From Cheilinus undulatus (taxonomy: Eukaryota > Chordata > Actinopteri > Labriformes > Labridae), in NCBI RefSeq assembly GCF_018320785.1, contig NC_054869.1, positions 14,084,698-14,148,697 of the forward strand: a DNA stretch of 64,000 nt. Reading direction: 5' to 3'. Under the pieces are notes generated by a model. That model saw only the letters and a program-made list of their open reading frames with translations. It had not been told where the DNA came from and did no database searches. The position numbers and the translations under genes are program-made. Every line of letters starts with the position of its first letter. Within the stretch, counting starts at the first letter, position 1. Below are positions 36,845 through 48,800 of this stretch, one piece after another.

Positions 36845-37665
36845 GAGTGCCTATAAAAAGGATTCACCCCCTTGGATGTTTTACCCTTTTAGCGATTTTT
36901 TAAGTCAATCAGTGTCGATGTAACTTGGCTTTTTGACAAAAAAGCAGAAACAGATTTTTACAAAGTTGTGTCAATTTAACAATGGTGGCTGACCTAACTC
37001 AACAGAGACCCAGCCAATTGGTGCTAGTAGTCTCACAATTTGTGAAATGGGGCTCACCTGTGTGCAGGGAATGTGTCTAAAGTGATTGTAATATAAAGAC
37101 ACCTGTGTTTGGAAGGTCCAGTCACTGGGTAATCATTATTGCTGGCTACCATTACACCATGAAGACAAAAGAACACTCTAAGCAACTTGGAGAAAAGATT
37201 ACTGAAAAGTATAAGTCAGGGGTGAAGCATGGTGATGGCAGCATCATGCTGTGGGGATGCTGCTTGGCAGCAAGTCCTGGAGCGCTTGTAAAAGTAGAGG
37301 GTAAAATGAATGCGGCAGAATATAAGAAAATCTTGGAGGACACTCTTATTCAGGCTGCAAGAGAACTACAGCTTGGGAGAAGATTTTTTTCCAGCAGGAC
37401 ATTGACCCAGAGCATCTGGAGTGGCTGAGTAAAAATCCGGACTTCAGTCCAATAGAGAATTTATGGCTGGACTTGAAGAGGGCTGTTCATGCCCAATCCC
37501 TGCAACCTGACGGAGCTTGAGCAGTTATGCAAAAAGAATGGAGTGAAATTGCAGTGTCCAGATGTTAAAACCTGATTGAAACCATCATAAAAGAATAATA
37601 TTATAACAAGTATTGTTTAGGCTTTACAGGGTTAAAACAAAATAAAGTCTCCCTCACCTAAATAC
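36845..37665 (+). mobile_element. Tc1-like transposon relic, internally deleted
   Basis: Begins 'gagtgcctataaaaaggatt cacccccttgg', a known Tc1-type fish terminus. The frame 37105-37428 contains 'VKHGDGSIMLWGCCLAASPG' and '..VKVEGKMNAAEYKKILED'. A shifted frame then gives 'NPDFSPIENLWLDLKRAV', with the catalytic Glu kept. The N-terminal DNA-binding half is deleted. Confidence 0.8.
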
Positions 37666-37795
37666 ATCTTTACTCTTGTTTTATCTTTTAATTATATACT
37701 TTAGATCTTTGGTATCACAGTCACATTCATAGTAACAAAACTGTTTTCTGCTTCTATATCCTTGTAATCCTCACACTAGACACTGCAGCCCAAGG

Positions 37796-40700
37796 ATGCC
37801 CCTGTTTCAGGCTTCAGGGGAAAGTGGTGGAGCAAAGGCTCAGCCCAAATGGAAGAGGAGGAGGAATAGGAAGAAAAAATATGGGGAGAAAGATGATGAT
37901 GACTCTGTGCTTCCACTTACACGTCTGTGTCTGCTGAGCCTGGCTGATAACATGAAGGATGTGTGGGCCAAAGATTACGCTGACAACTACCTGGATCAGT
38001 ACTCCTTCAGACACATCATGGGGCCTTTCAACCTACTGCGTGAGTTTGTGAGGAACTATTTATCTGACAGGGACTTAGTGTCAGATAAAGAGACAACAGG
38101 GTTACAGATCTCTGTTAATACTTTCTCCTCTCTGTCCCTGTAGCGGGCGATCTGGTTGAGGAGCTGACGTCTCTGCTGTGTAGCAGGAAGCAGTTGTCCC
38201 GAGCTGCTCTCCACCTCCTCCTAGTCCCTCAGCTCCGTACTCTGTCTCTGGAGAAATGTCCCGGTCTGGCCACCTCTGCTCTTTGTGGCCACATCACTGC
38301 ACGTTGCCAGGTTAGACAGAGACAAGATTTTATGTTGTCAGCTCACAGCTTTGGCTTGCATAAACATTTATGAGCAAAGTATACACATGTATTTCCAAAA
38401 TTCCAAATCATGAAAAATGTATTTTTTCCAAGATTTACTCTAGAAATATAAACTTTCATATATTCTAGAGTCATCTCTTGGAAGTAAAATACACTATTAG
38501 CCAAAAGTATTCACTCACCCATCCAAATAATTGAAATCAGGTGTTCAATCACTTCCATGGCCGCAGACTGTTTCTATAAACATTTGTGAAAGAATGGGTC
38601 GCTCTCAGGAGCTCAGTGAATTCCAGCATGGTACTGTGAGAGGATGCCACCTGTGCAACAAGTCCAGTCGTGGAATTTTCTCATTCCTAAATATTCCACA
38701 GTCAACTGTCAGTTGTCAGTTGCGCTTCTCCATCTTGCAATCTGATGGCTGAGTCTGGGTTTGGTGGTTGCCAGTAGAACGGTACTTGTCTGACTGCATG
38801 GTGCCAAGTGTAAAGTTTGGTGGAGGGGGGATTATGGTGTGGGGTTGTTTTTCAGGAGCTGGGCTTGGCCCCTTAGTTCCAGTGAAAGGAACTCTGAATG
38901 CTTCAGCATACCAAGAGATTTTGGACAATTCCATGCTCCCAACTTTGTGGGAACAGTTTGGGGATGGCTCCTTTCTGTTCCAACATGACTGTGCACCAGT
39001 GCACAAAGCAAGGTCCATAAAGACATGGATGAGAGAGTTTGGTGTGGATGAACTTGACTGGCCTGCACAGAGTCCTGACCTCAACCCGATAGAACACCTT
39101 TGGGATGAATTAGAGTGGAGACTGAGAGCCCGGCCTTCTTGTCCATCATCAGTGTGTGACCTCACAAATGGCCATTTAAAGAATGGTCAAAAATTCCCAT
39201 AAACACACCCCACAACCTTGTGGAAAGCCCTCTCAGAAGAGTTGAAGCTGTTATAGCTGCAAAGGGTGGACAGACGTCATATAAACCCTATGGATTAAGA
39301 ATAGGATGTCACATAAGTTCATATGTGAGTCAAGGCAGGTGAGCAAATACTTTTGGCAATATGATGTATCCTAAGATATTTTTTTAATTTTGATAATCAC
39401 AGTTTACAGCTCACACACACAAAAATAAACTTTCTCAAAATATTAGAATATTGTGGAAAAGTCCAATTTGCAAAGGTTTCCTGAGCCTTTATTCTCTCAC
39501 TCTGGTTCATTACACTCAACCACAATCATGGGAAAGACTACTGACTTGACTATTTTCCAGAGTGCAATCATTGACACCCTCCACAAGGAGGGTAAGCCGC
39601 AGAAGGCCACTGCTGAAAGGGCAGACTGTTCTCAGAGGCTGTATCAAAGCATGACCTGTCCACAGTGAAGCCAAAACTACCAGAAACTGGTTTGTTGAGC
39701 TGAGCGTGGTGTTACTGTGTTTGATTGGCCAGCCAACTGATCTAACCTGAACCCTGCAGAGAATCTGTGGAGAAATGTCAAGAGAAAGAGGAGAGTCCAG
39801 ACTCAACAATACAGATGAGCTGAAGGCTGCTATCAGAGCAACCTGGGCTTTATAACACCCCAGCAGTGCTACAGACTGATTGGCTCCATGCCACATCGCA
39901 TAGATGCATCAATTTGTGCAAAACGAGCTCCAACTAATTGCAGAATGCATGCAATGAAAAAAAAATCCCAGAAGGTCAATTTTTATGTATTATAAATCCT
40001 TTTTTGGACTGATGTTTTGTGATATTCTAATACTCTGAGGGAGTGGATTTTTGATTTTTGTGATCCGTAAGCCACAATTAACAATTTTCAAACCCAAAAC
40101 AGCCCTGAAATATTTCTCTTTGTGATGATGACTCTAGAATATATATTTTTTTTCAATTAAATTTTCTGGGTTTTTTAATGTTGTACTGAAAATAAGATCA
40201 GGATAGCTGAGTGAATTCTTTGTTTGTTTGTTTTAATGCCCTGCCCTGTACTGTACACATGATTTTATTATTTCCCTGCAGGGTTTGTGGAGTCTGGACC
40301 TCTCTGGAGCTCAGCAGCTGCCTGCAAAAGTCCTGTCAGAAACTCTGGGCTCTCTCCCTGCCCTGCGCTCGCTCTCCCTGGCTGGTACACGCTGTGATGG
40401 ATGTGTAATCAGAGCAATTGTCAACCACTGCCATCTCCTGCGCCATCTGGACATATCCTGCTGTCATTTTCTCTCCCCTGCTGCACTACTTCCTCTTGGA
40501 GGCAGGGCTTATTTTTCATCTTCTGCCTCCCTTTCTACATCTAAATCTTCAATTTCCCATTCTTGCCCTTCACATTTGTCACCCCCTCCCCTCAGCAGTC
40601 TGCTCGCTCTGGATATCGGGTTTGGAGAAGAAGAAGGAGACCCTGTAGCAGCTGCAGCCTTCCTCCTCCTCTCACTGCCCTGCTTGGAGAGAGTGGCTTT

Positions 40701-43700
40701 AGAGGGTCTAGCACAGGCCTTTAGACTGATTGAGAACAGAGAGTTTGACCAGACTGATGCGTTCACTGACAGACAGGGAGTGCCAAGACTGAGGGAGGTT
40801 TGGAGGCAGAGGCAGGATATGGACAGGTGGAGTGAAAAAAGAGAAGGAGAAGATGATAAGGATGACAGGGAAGAGGGGGAGATATTATGGGAGGGGTCTG
40901 GCAGTGAGAGTGAGGAGGATTCAAGCAGAAATGCAGGACTTTACTGCTTTCAGGGCCAAAGTAAGGTCAAAAGTAGACGTAGAGTTTCGTCTCAGTCAGG
41001 TGCTGATCATTTGATCCTGCAGCTGAAGGATGTGAAGCCTGTATCACTCGACTCTCTGGGCAGTTTAGGCCTATTATGTCCAGACATCCACTCCATATCA
41101 GTAGACACTGACGATAAAGAAGTCAGAAGAAGCAGTAAGGAGTCTGTGTTAGCAGCAGGGCTACAGATGTGGTCAGGCCAGCTGAGAAGCCTTTCTTTGC
41201 ACCACCCGGGGCCTTTGCTGGATCTCCTTCCTGCCTTACAAATATCAGGCCCCTCCTTGGTCTCTCTCACCCTGGAGGGGGTAAAAAGCAGCCCTCGATT
41301 TTTTCTGCTAGAAGTCATCAGGGCCTGTCCCAGACTCAGAGACCTGCTCGTGTTTGCAGAGTGTCCCAACGAACCACTGGAGGAAGAAGATGGAGAGGAT
41401 CTGCCACGACTGCCTCACCTCAGCACTCTAACACTCCAGTAAGGCTGAAAAAGCTATTGGTCTTTGATTTATTAATTTTCTGAAGTAGGATGGGGCATAT
41501 TTAACAACAAATCAGCAATGCACGTCTAAATACACTGAAATGAGCACTATATATTTTTGTAACCTTGAAGGCAGACGGATTGGCCAGATGCCACGTCTGT
41601 CATCCGTCTCACAAAGCTCCAGCCTGATACAACTGTGCCAGGTCTGAGGACATACCTGACCAATCTGCATCATTAGAGAGGAACGAGACAGTAGCTCAGG
41701 GTTCAGTTGTATAGGAGGCCGATAGCAAATGCTCCATCCAAACTGAAGCTATAGTATAGTGGCAGTTTTATCAGAAGTGGGCCACAGTATTTGATTATAA
41801 GCAGGGAAAAGAACAGCACTGAAAGCTTTCATGAAGGAAAAGATGACCTCGCTCTTCTACCGACCTGATTTGACATGAGTTCACTATAGTTATGGGTGGG
41901 GTTAATTTGTTTTAAAAGTGATTAGCTTGGATCTGAACAGCATTTCTTTATTGAAAGAGGAGTTAAGACCCACACTAAAAGCTTTTCTTCATGGATATTT
42001 TTGCACTTCCTCCATCAGGCCTGTGCATGAGTTTTATCAACCAACAAGCTCCACTATTCTGAAACAACAACAGTACCTGCCTGCTGCACCTGGGTTACTT
42101 ACTGGAGCTGTGCATGTCTACTTCCTTATTTTGTCTTGTTGCTCTGATTGGCCCGAAATGAATGAAACAGACCAATTACCTTCCAAGATTTTCTGAAAAG
42201 CCCTGTCCAAACACTTTGTATATTTATTTTGCATTTAGGAATCAGTAATCTTACTTTTACTTTATTATATTTTGAAGGACGTATTGCACTTCATTACATT
42301 TTAAAAGGATCTATTACTGAGTAAAAAAAAACCCAAAAACTTAAAGTCAAAACAAGGAGGTTCTAGCTTTCTGTCAATGGCATGAATCTGGTCATTAGTT
42401 TGGCTTTGACTACACACAACCATCACAGTCAGTAGCACATAGCGACAGAATGATTCACACACATCCCATGCATTTCACTTAATTATAAAAGTGTAACTAC
42501 CTAGTTACAGCCTGTTTGGTGATTCACATTCTCATTACCTCCGCCAAGGAGGTTATGTGATCAGCAGGGTTTGTTAGTTTGTTAGTTTGTTGATTGTTTG
42601 TTTGTTAGCAACATAACTCAAAAAGTTATGGACGGATTTAGATGAAATTTTCAGCAAATGTCAGAAATGGCATAAGGAAGAACTGATTATATTTTGGGAG
42701 TGATCCGGATCACCGTCTGGATCCAGGAATTTTTTTAAATGATTCTTCACTATTGGGAAATAGGGCTAATGGCGGAGGTCTGCTCTCTCCGAATACTTTT
42801 CTAGCGTTGTTAATGCCGATAAGGAAATATAATGTTTTAACTGTACAACTCTTCAGTCACTACTCAGTACTTTACTTCTACTTCAGTAGATTTATTGCCC
42901 AGTAAATGAACTTGTTCCTGGGTAAACTGTAACCAGAGTAACTGTTCTTTTACTTAAGTACAACAGTCTGAACTCTTTCTACCTCAGGTCTGAAGGCAGG
43001 TGCTTATGAAAAACGTTAAGGAAAATTTACTTATACAGAAAACCTCAGAGAAAAGTCCATAAGAAAACATGTGGAACCGATGGCAGTTTTGATCAGATCT
43101 GAACAGCATTTTGTCATATACATAATGGAAACATGTCATTGTAAGTAACAGACCCATGTGTGATAAGCTGGTCCAAGAACGGATCAGCCCCAAGGAATCT
43201 GCATCAGGAGAGAAGACGGATTCTATGAATGACTGGTTTATTTTTGACCTGGGTTTGACTTTCTTTTTACACGAAAATAGTCGTTACAAGCAATATGTGC
43301 TATAAATTTGTTGTCATCTTCCTCAGCTGTTGGAGCAAGATTCTGACTGTATGATTAGATGCACCCTGAAGGTTACTTAAATATCTTTTTCTCCCACAGT
43401 TTAGAAATTTTGCATATTTTCTTTTCCCTGAAACACTATTGCAAAGTTAGGTAGAATTAAATCCATATAGGAAACTCTCATTTGCCTCTCAGCAGTGTTA
43501 AAAATATCCAAATTAAACTACACCGAATTTAAATCTAAGGTTGATTTAGAAAATGATAAATTAAGAAATCAATGGTAATGTATATTTCTACTAATTTATA
43601 AATGCAGCTTCACTTCCTGTTGAACTAATCTCATTGATATTAGTCATGTTTTTGTTCCCTATTTGTCTGCAGATTCTCCGAGGAGCCCAAACAAATTCAA

Positions 43701-44072
43701 CCTCTCATCATGTTGGGTTCGCCCTTAAGTAAGGTGCTTACGAACCTCCTGTTGGGTTCTCCTTTACTGGAGAAGCTCTCGTTGGTCTCCCTTCCCTGCC
43801 CTCTGAACCTGACTTTACGTAATGCACTGGATCAGTTGGACTCCGAGCTGCAACTCCATACAGGCTCTGTACCTTTAACTCCCATGCCTTTTGGGCGACT
43901 GCAGTACGTCAACCTGCGATGGACAGATGTGGATATGACAACACTAAGAAGTTTAATGCAGCGGAGCAGGAGACTTAAGTTTATAGACGTAAGCCACTGC
44001 TGGCAAATCGGTCACATCAATTACCTACAATATGGCATAGACAGTAGAGTTCAGCTCGTCTGGTCATACTGA
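37796..44072 (+). CDS. leucine-rich-repeat protein with VHL-box-like N-terminus (4 coding exons, 655 aa)
   Basis: I do not recognise this gene by name. Coding exons: 37796-38039, 38144-38310, 40282-41438, 43673-44072; all introns are GT-AG and the phases agree. The ATG has A at -3. An acceptor-like 'ctgcag' ends at 37788, so a non-coding first exon upstream is likely. Residues 18-32 are strongly basic ([15 protein letters not shown]). Residues 40-49, [10 protein letters not shown], match the Elongin-C BC-box consensus. Residues 81-89, LPGDLVEEL, match a Cul2-box pattern. Leucine-rich repeats follow, for example residues 112-125 and 139-210 ([10 protein letters not shown].., LRSLSLAGT.., LRHLDISCC). 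A Ser-rich stretch and an acidic, low-complexity stretch (about 319-351) come next, then more LRRs up to [13 protein letters not shown] near the end. The layout recalls ZYG11/ZER1 and AMN1/RAD7-like proteins. A role as a substrate receptor is an inference. Confidence 0.85.
38390..40145 (+). mobile_element. Tc1-like element, split by a second Tc1 insertion (LRR gene intron 2)
   Basis: The left arm (38390-38482, with 'tttcatatattctagagtca') and the right arm (about 40060-40145, with 'tgatgactctagaatatata') are inverted repeats of each other. The interior 39430-39910 retains '[20 protein letters not shown]' and '[14 protein letters not shown]'-like transposase pieces joined across a large deletion. 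A different Tc1 copy (38483-39365) sits between the left arm and the interior. The fragment at 57.60-57.96 kb is the same family. Confidence 0.7.
38483..39365 (+). mobile_element. Tc1-like element nested in another Tc1
   Basis: Bounded by 'cactattagccaaaagtatt' on the left and 'aatacttttggcaatatgat' on the right. It retains the frame 38768-39202 with '[17 protein letters not shown]' (second catalytic Asp) and '[14 protein letters not shown]' (Glu). The middle of the transposase is deleted: sequence jumps from the N-terminal '[18 protein letters not shown]' to just before 'SDGxVWVWW'. It is the same family as the longer copy at 53.2-54.5 kb and probably derives from an internally deleted copy. 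Confidence 0.8.
41560..42220 (-). repeat. non-autonomous repeat, copy 3 (reverse)
   Basis: Reverse-oriented relative of the repeat at 21.6-22.2 kb: 'agtatagtggcagttttatc' near 41752 and 'gccctgtccaaacacttt' near 42200 are reverse complements of phrases in that copy. It lies in intron 3 of the LRR gene. The frame 41918-42196 inside it is not a gene. Confidence 0.55.
42538..42812. repeat. short interspersed element with 'ggcggagg' ends
   Basis: Starts 'acctccgccaaggaggttatg' and ends 'aatggcggaggtctgctctc' .. 'ttctagc'. The ends are partly inverted (cctccgcc / ggcggagg). The inside holds 'gttatggacggatttagatg aaatttt' and 'gtgatccggatcaccgtctg gatcc'. This wording recurs in many animal genomes as a short non-coding repeat; that is recollection, not a search. 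It is in intron 3 of the LRR gene. Confidence 0.5.
42813..43672. other. LRR gene intron 3, remainder
   Basis: No exon supported. At about 42850-42990 there is 'tttacttaagtac'-type wording common in fish interspersed repeats. The acceptor of the last coding exon ('ttgtctgcag') ends at 43672. Confidence 0.35.
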
Positions 44073-45030
44073 AGACATGCTTCAATCACAGGAGCAGCAT
44101 TGCTTATTTGATTTAATTCACTTACAGTGTCAATTGCCTCAGTATCTTTTTGCTTGTATTAATATATCTCTTACGTATGTAGATATTATTATCGATAACA
44201 TACTGCACATATAATGTGATCTTTTTTACTTTATAGGCACTGACAGAATGTATTATGCCCTTTTATGATATGCTGTTGACATGTGAAAACATGTTCCTAA
44301 GTGCTTTAAATGGGTACAAAATTTCCCTAACTACTATTTCAAATGAGTTTTTTGACTATCATGATTTTCTAGGGCAAAAGGGAATTGAACACTTGTTTTT
44401 GCAGAATCCTGTAAGTATATGTTTTAAAATCTCACAAAATTAAATGGAGTCATTTGCACAAAAAAACTCCTTTTTATCTTTATTGACTGTTATTATTTCA
44501 TAGAAATTGGTTTATGTGTAATTTGATGGGAAAAAATGTTTTAAAGACATTATTTGAAATATATATAATTTGTAAACATATCATTTGATTTCAGGTATTC
44601 TTTATAAATGAATATTTTTATTTCAGTTATATATGTCTTAACAAAACAAGCATTAAACATGATAATTTTTCATCAAATCTGTTGATCAGTAACCATAAAA
44701 ACAAAAATACTTAAGCCAGTGACTTATTTTTGGCTATTCTGTGCCATTCATTATTTGAATATGACATGTGATTTAAATAATGGATCATACAGACATTGTT
44801 GAATTTTTAAACATAAAGAATATTTGGGTATTATGAGTATGGGGTATGAAATGTCACCCTTAAAAACAGATCTCTGGCGTAGAAGCCTATAATATTTATA
44901 GGAATGACTAGCGAAGAGCCAAACATATATTATGGGAAATGCTAAAAGTGCCTTGAACGCATATCAACAAGTAGTTTTCCCAAAAAGTTTAATCTCATTT
45001 CACCTCTTTGAATATGTTTTCCTGGTTCAC
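44073..45030. other. LRR gene 3' region and intergenic spacer
   Basis: Very AT-rich. It must hold the 3' UTR of the LRR gene, but no canonical AATAAA with a convincing downstream element could be singled out. The distance from the LRR stop codon to the entpd4 promoter motifs is only about 1 kb. Confidence 0.4.
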
Positions 45031-45043
45031 ATTCCTGCAGTTA

Positions 45044-45314
45044 GATGGCGGTATTGTGCTGCAGAGCTTGTTGCGCCATTGTTATTAGATGGTAAAGAAG
45101 AAGGTCGATGTTGGGCGGGTTCAGGTTTATCAGTGTTTTGCGCCCAAGCGGGTAACGCGGAGATGAAAATCAAACACACCGTGGTCGGGACAACACGTCA
45201 CTAAACGGAGACCTGCCACATACCATAACCGCTAAACATTAGCCAGCGGTTAGCATCTGGCACCGTACAAATGGCTTTAACTTCAGAAAAGAGGAGGTTT
45301 TCGCTGATGTGTTA
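45044..45314 (+). promoter_or_regulatory. entpd4: entpd4 promoter and 5' leader exon
   Basis: A CpG-richer patch in AT-rich surroundings. It has GATGGCGG (45044-45051) and, reversed, GCGCCAT (45073-45079), which resemble YY1 sites used in TATA-less promoters near the start, and a GGGCGG box near 45114. The leader exon ends at a strong donor, tta|gtaagt, after 45314. It contains an upstream ATG at 45271 whose 14-codon frame reaches 'ta' at the exon end. The start of transcription is not determined. Confidence 0.5.
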
Positions 45315-45815
45315 GTAAGTATACACTCAATAAAAAGCGGGGGATATTCAGCTTTACCGGCTTGTCAGTGACTGTTAGTCAAAATAAGCCACATTAGTAT
45401 ATTTAGCTTGTTTTTTGACGTTACGACGGTGATCATGCATAGACCTCTGGAAACGCTGACGTTAGCAAACATTGTCATAAGCTGTTGCTAAAATCCCACG
45501 TTTATCGTATGTTTTTTTTCTCTGTAATTGGCTTCATTTGAAATTAAATGAGGTAAAACTGCCCGTAAGCCCGTCGAGTGAAGCTGGAACATATTGTTTT
45601 ATTTACTTGCCAGAGCCATTAACTACTACTAAGTCAACTTATGCAAGAAATCAGAGTTTGTCACGACAATAATGATATTAATGAATTAATTTCGTCTCAA
45701 AAGGTCACAATGACTAGCACAAGAAACAGAATGGAACCCCTGAACGAACGAAACTTTCCTCCCTCGGCCGACTGAGTCTAAGAAGTAGCCCAACAAGTTG
45801 AAGACAATCTCCATC

Positions 45816-48800
45816 ATGGGAAGGTTGGTCTGCCGTCTTTTTTCGGATCGTGGATTGAATTGTATTTTATCAGAGTTGTTTTAGGACATGCATTGCACAA
45901 ACTTGCCTTTCTCGTATCTGTTTGCAGGATCAGCTTTTCGTGCCTTTTTCCAGCCTCGTGGCATTTCAGCCTGCCATCCCAGGTCCTTCCTCGGCTCCTC
46001 ATCCCCTCCCTCAGACAGCTGCTCTTCATCGGTCTGGTGCTCTGTCTCATAGGACTGCTCTATCTGCTGCTTGTCACTGGAAAGGGGGCCACCAGCTGGA
46101 CCAGACAGGAAAACCACTTCCACAGGTAGACTAAAAGCATCCCTCATAAATTTGTCCTAAAAATAAACCAATTCAGTCGGTTCATCTTGACAGTTCTTTG
46201 CTTTCTTGTCCAATAGGCACTTGGCAAGGGTGACTGATGTGGATGCGACAGATACAAGCAACCCCAACCTAAACTACGGCCTGGTGGTGGACTGTGGCAG
46301 CAGTGGCTCAAGGGTGTTTGTGTACTGCTGGCCCCGGCACAATGGTAATCCCCATGAATTGCTGGATATCCAGCAAATGAGAGATCAGCATCGCAAGCCC
46401 GTGGTCATGAAGATTAAACCAGGTAAAACGCAGGACCATTTAACCTCTTGATGTTACAGTTTTGTTCAGGCCTCTAAATTTCATACATGTTATTCAAGAA
46501 CAAACACAGTAAACATATTGTGTAAATTTCCCTGGTCTTTTTGTTTCTTGTAGGTATCTCCGAATTGGCTAAAACACCGGAGAAAGCCAGTGATTATATT
46601 TACCCTCTGCTGAGTTTTGCAGCCCAACACATCCCCAAAAATAAGCACCAAGAAACGCCCTTGTACATCCTGTGCACAGCTGGAATGAGAATCCTTCCTG
46701 AAAGGTTGTAGAGCTACATGAACATCATCTTATTACTCCCATGATGATAAGCTTTCAAAATCCTTACAACTTTCAGATATCACAGGCTTTTAAAATTATG
46801 CATTCTCTGTTAATAGTAGTATGGAAAAGTAATGACGCTTATTTCAAAGGGCAGATGCAGAGGAGAGGGATAAGTCCATCAAGAAATCATGAGAAAACTA
46901 CTGCATGGTGTTCAAACAAAAACATTGCAGATGTTTCCAGTGCAGTTTTAAAACAGTGCAGGAGTTTGACAGCAATTTGGTTGAATAAAAACTGCTGTGG
47001 TATCACATGGAATATTTATATCATATGATTTTTAATAGTGCTGGATTGAAGTTTAAAATTCTTGTATGGTGACAACCCTTTGAGATAACAAACAAATGTT
47101 CATTCTGCAGTTTTAAACACCATTAGGAGGGGCAAAGCAAAGAAAACCATTGATGTTATATTTCATAAATCTGATGATGATTTTTCTGTGATTTCTGTCT
47201 TTTTAGTCAACAAGAAGCACTTCTTGAAGATCTGCGAACAGATATCCCAGTCCACTTTAACTTCCTCTTCTCTGATTCCCATGTGGAAGTAATTTCTGGT
47301 AAACAGGAAGGTAATAAATGTTGGTGTTAGTATTCAGATACCCTGGCTTTTATTTTGGATTTTTTTATTTTTATTTTTTGCAAACTTTAAGTGGGCTTTC
47401 ATGTGTTTTGCACTGATTAAAGGGTCTCTGGAGCTCAGTCAGAGTGACCATCAGGTGCTTGGTCACCTCTTTTACAAAGGCCCTTCTCCCCCGATGGTTC
47501 AGTTTGGCCGGGTGATGAGCTCTTGAAGGAGTCCTGGTTGAGCCACACTTCTTTCATTTTAAAATTGTGGAGGCAAGCTCCGATGTACTCTTGGGAACCT
47601 TCAGTATAGCAGGACTGTTTTTGCATCCTTCCCTTGATCTGCGCTTCGCAACAATCCTGTCTCTGAGCTCTGCAGGCAGTTCCTTTGACCTCATGTCTTA
47701 GTTTTTGCACTGATATACATCGTCAGCTGTGAGGCCTTCCATAGAGAGGTGTGTGCCTTTCCAAATTATGCCCAAACAACTTACCACAGGTGGACTCCAG
47801 TCAAGGCGAAGAAACAACTTAGCAAAGATCCAGAGAAATGGGAGCCACCTGAGCCCAGTTTCAAGTGTTGTTGCAGAGGATCTGATGTTTATTTAAATTG
47901 GATTTTTCAGTTTTCACAAGCTTGCAAACATTTAAAAAAAAATCTGTTTTCACTTTGCCATGTAGAGGTAAAGAGTGCGGATTAATGAGAATAAAAAATG
48001 AAATTAAATTATTTTAGCATCAGGCTGCAACATAACAAAATTGAAAAAAGTGAGGGGCATCTGAATACTTTCTGAATGCACTATACGTACATTGCATTAT
48101 AATAATATTTCATTAATTTATCTGGCTCAGACCATGATCACATCATGGAGTACAAACAGAACATACAACACAAATAAAGATGGCACAAGGCTTGTCTGAA
48201 ATACAAGTATTACTTTAATAATGGAAGCGCATTCTTCAAAAAAAGCCACATCATCTGGACGTTTCTGTCAAGTCCTTTTTATCTCCCCTTAAGAATCCAG
48301 GTGTTGTCTAACCCAAAATTACAGATAATCTGTCTATACTTATGGTTTCCAGCTAAATAATACTTCTCCATTTTGATCTTGTGTTTAAATTCTACATATC
48401 AATCATACAGTGCCATTCTTTTTAGTTCACTTTGCCACTTTTCAAAAATTAATCTCTGAGCCTTTGTTAAAGTGTTGGTTTGAGCCAGTTAATGCTGTAG
48501 TACTGTTGTATGATCCAGAGGTAAGACCACAAACGTTAGACCGTTTATACTAATCGTTTCAGATTTAATTAATAACTTCCTCACTGTTACTAGCTTCTTG
48601 ACCTATGAAACAATTGTTGGGAGGGGGTGTATGTTTGTATTTTCTTTTTTGGGGGGGGGGGGGGGGGGTTCAAGTTTGTCCAGTGTAATATAGTTTTGAA
48701 TTTTTAAGTACTATAAGGTAAACAATGCTGGAAAAAGTTTATTCATTAACTTAACAAACTGTCATCTTTGGATTCAGGTGTCTATGCCTGGATAGGAATA

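Noticed and set aside
38716-39165. 149-aa open frame on the minus strand
   Set aside because: It is the antisense of a Tc1 transposase read on the plus strand with catalytic motifs; the parallel frame at 53721-54302 is the same shadow.
37796-44072. identification as FBXO38, FBXL18 or LRRC14
   Set aside because: LRR layout and terminal sequences do not match these proteins as I know them, and no F-box is visible; left unnamed.
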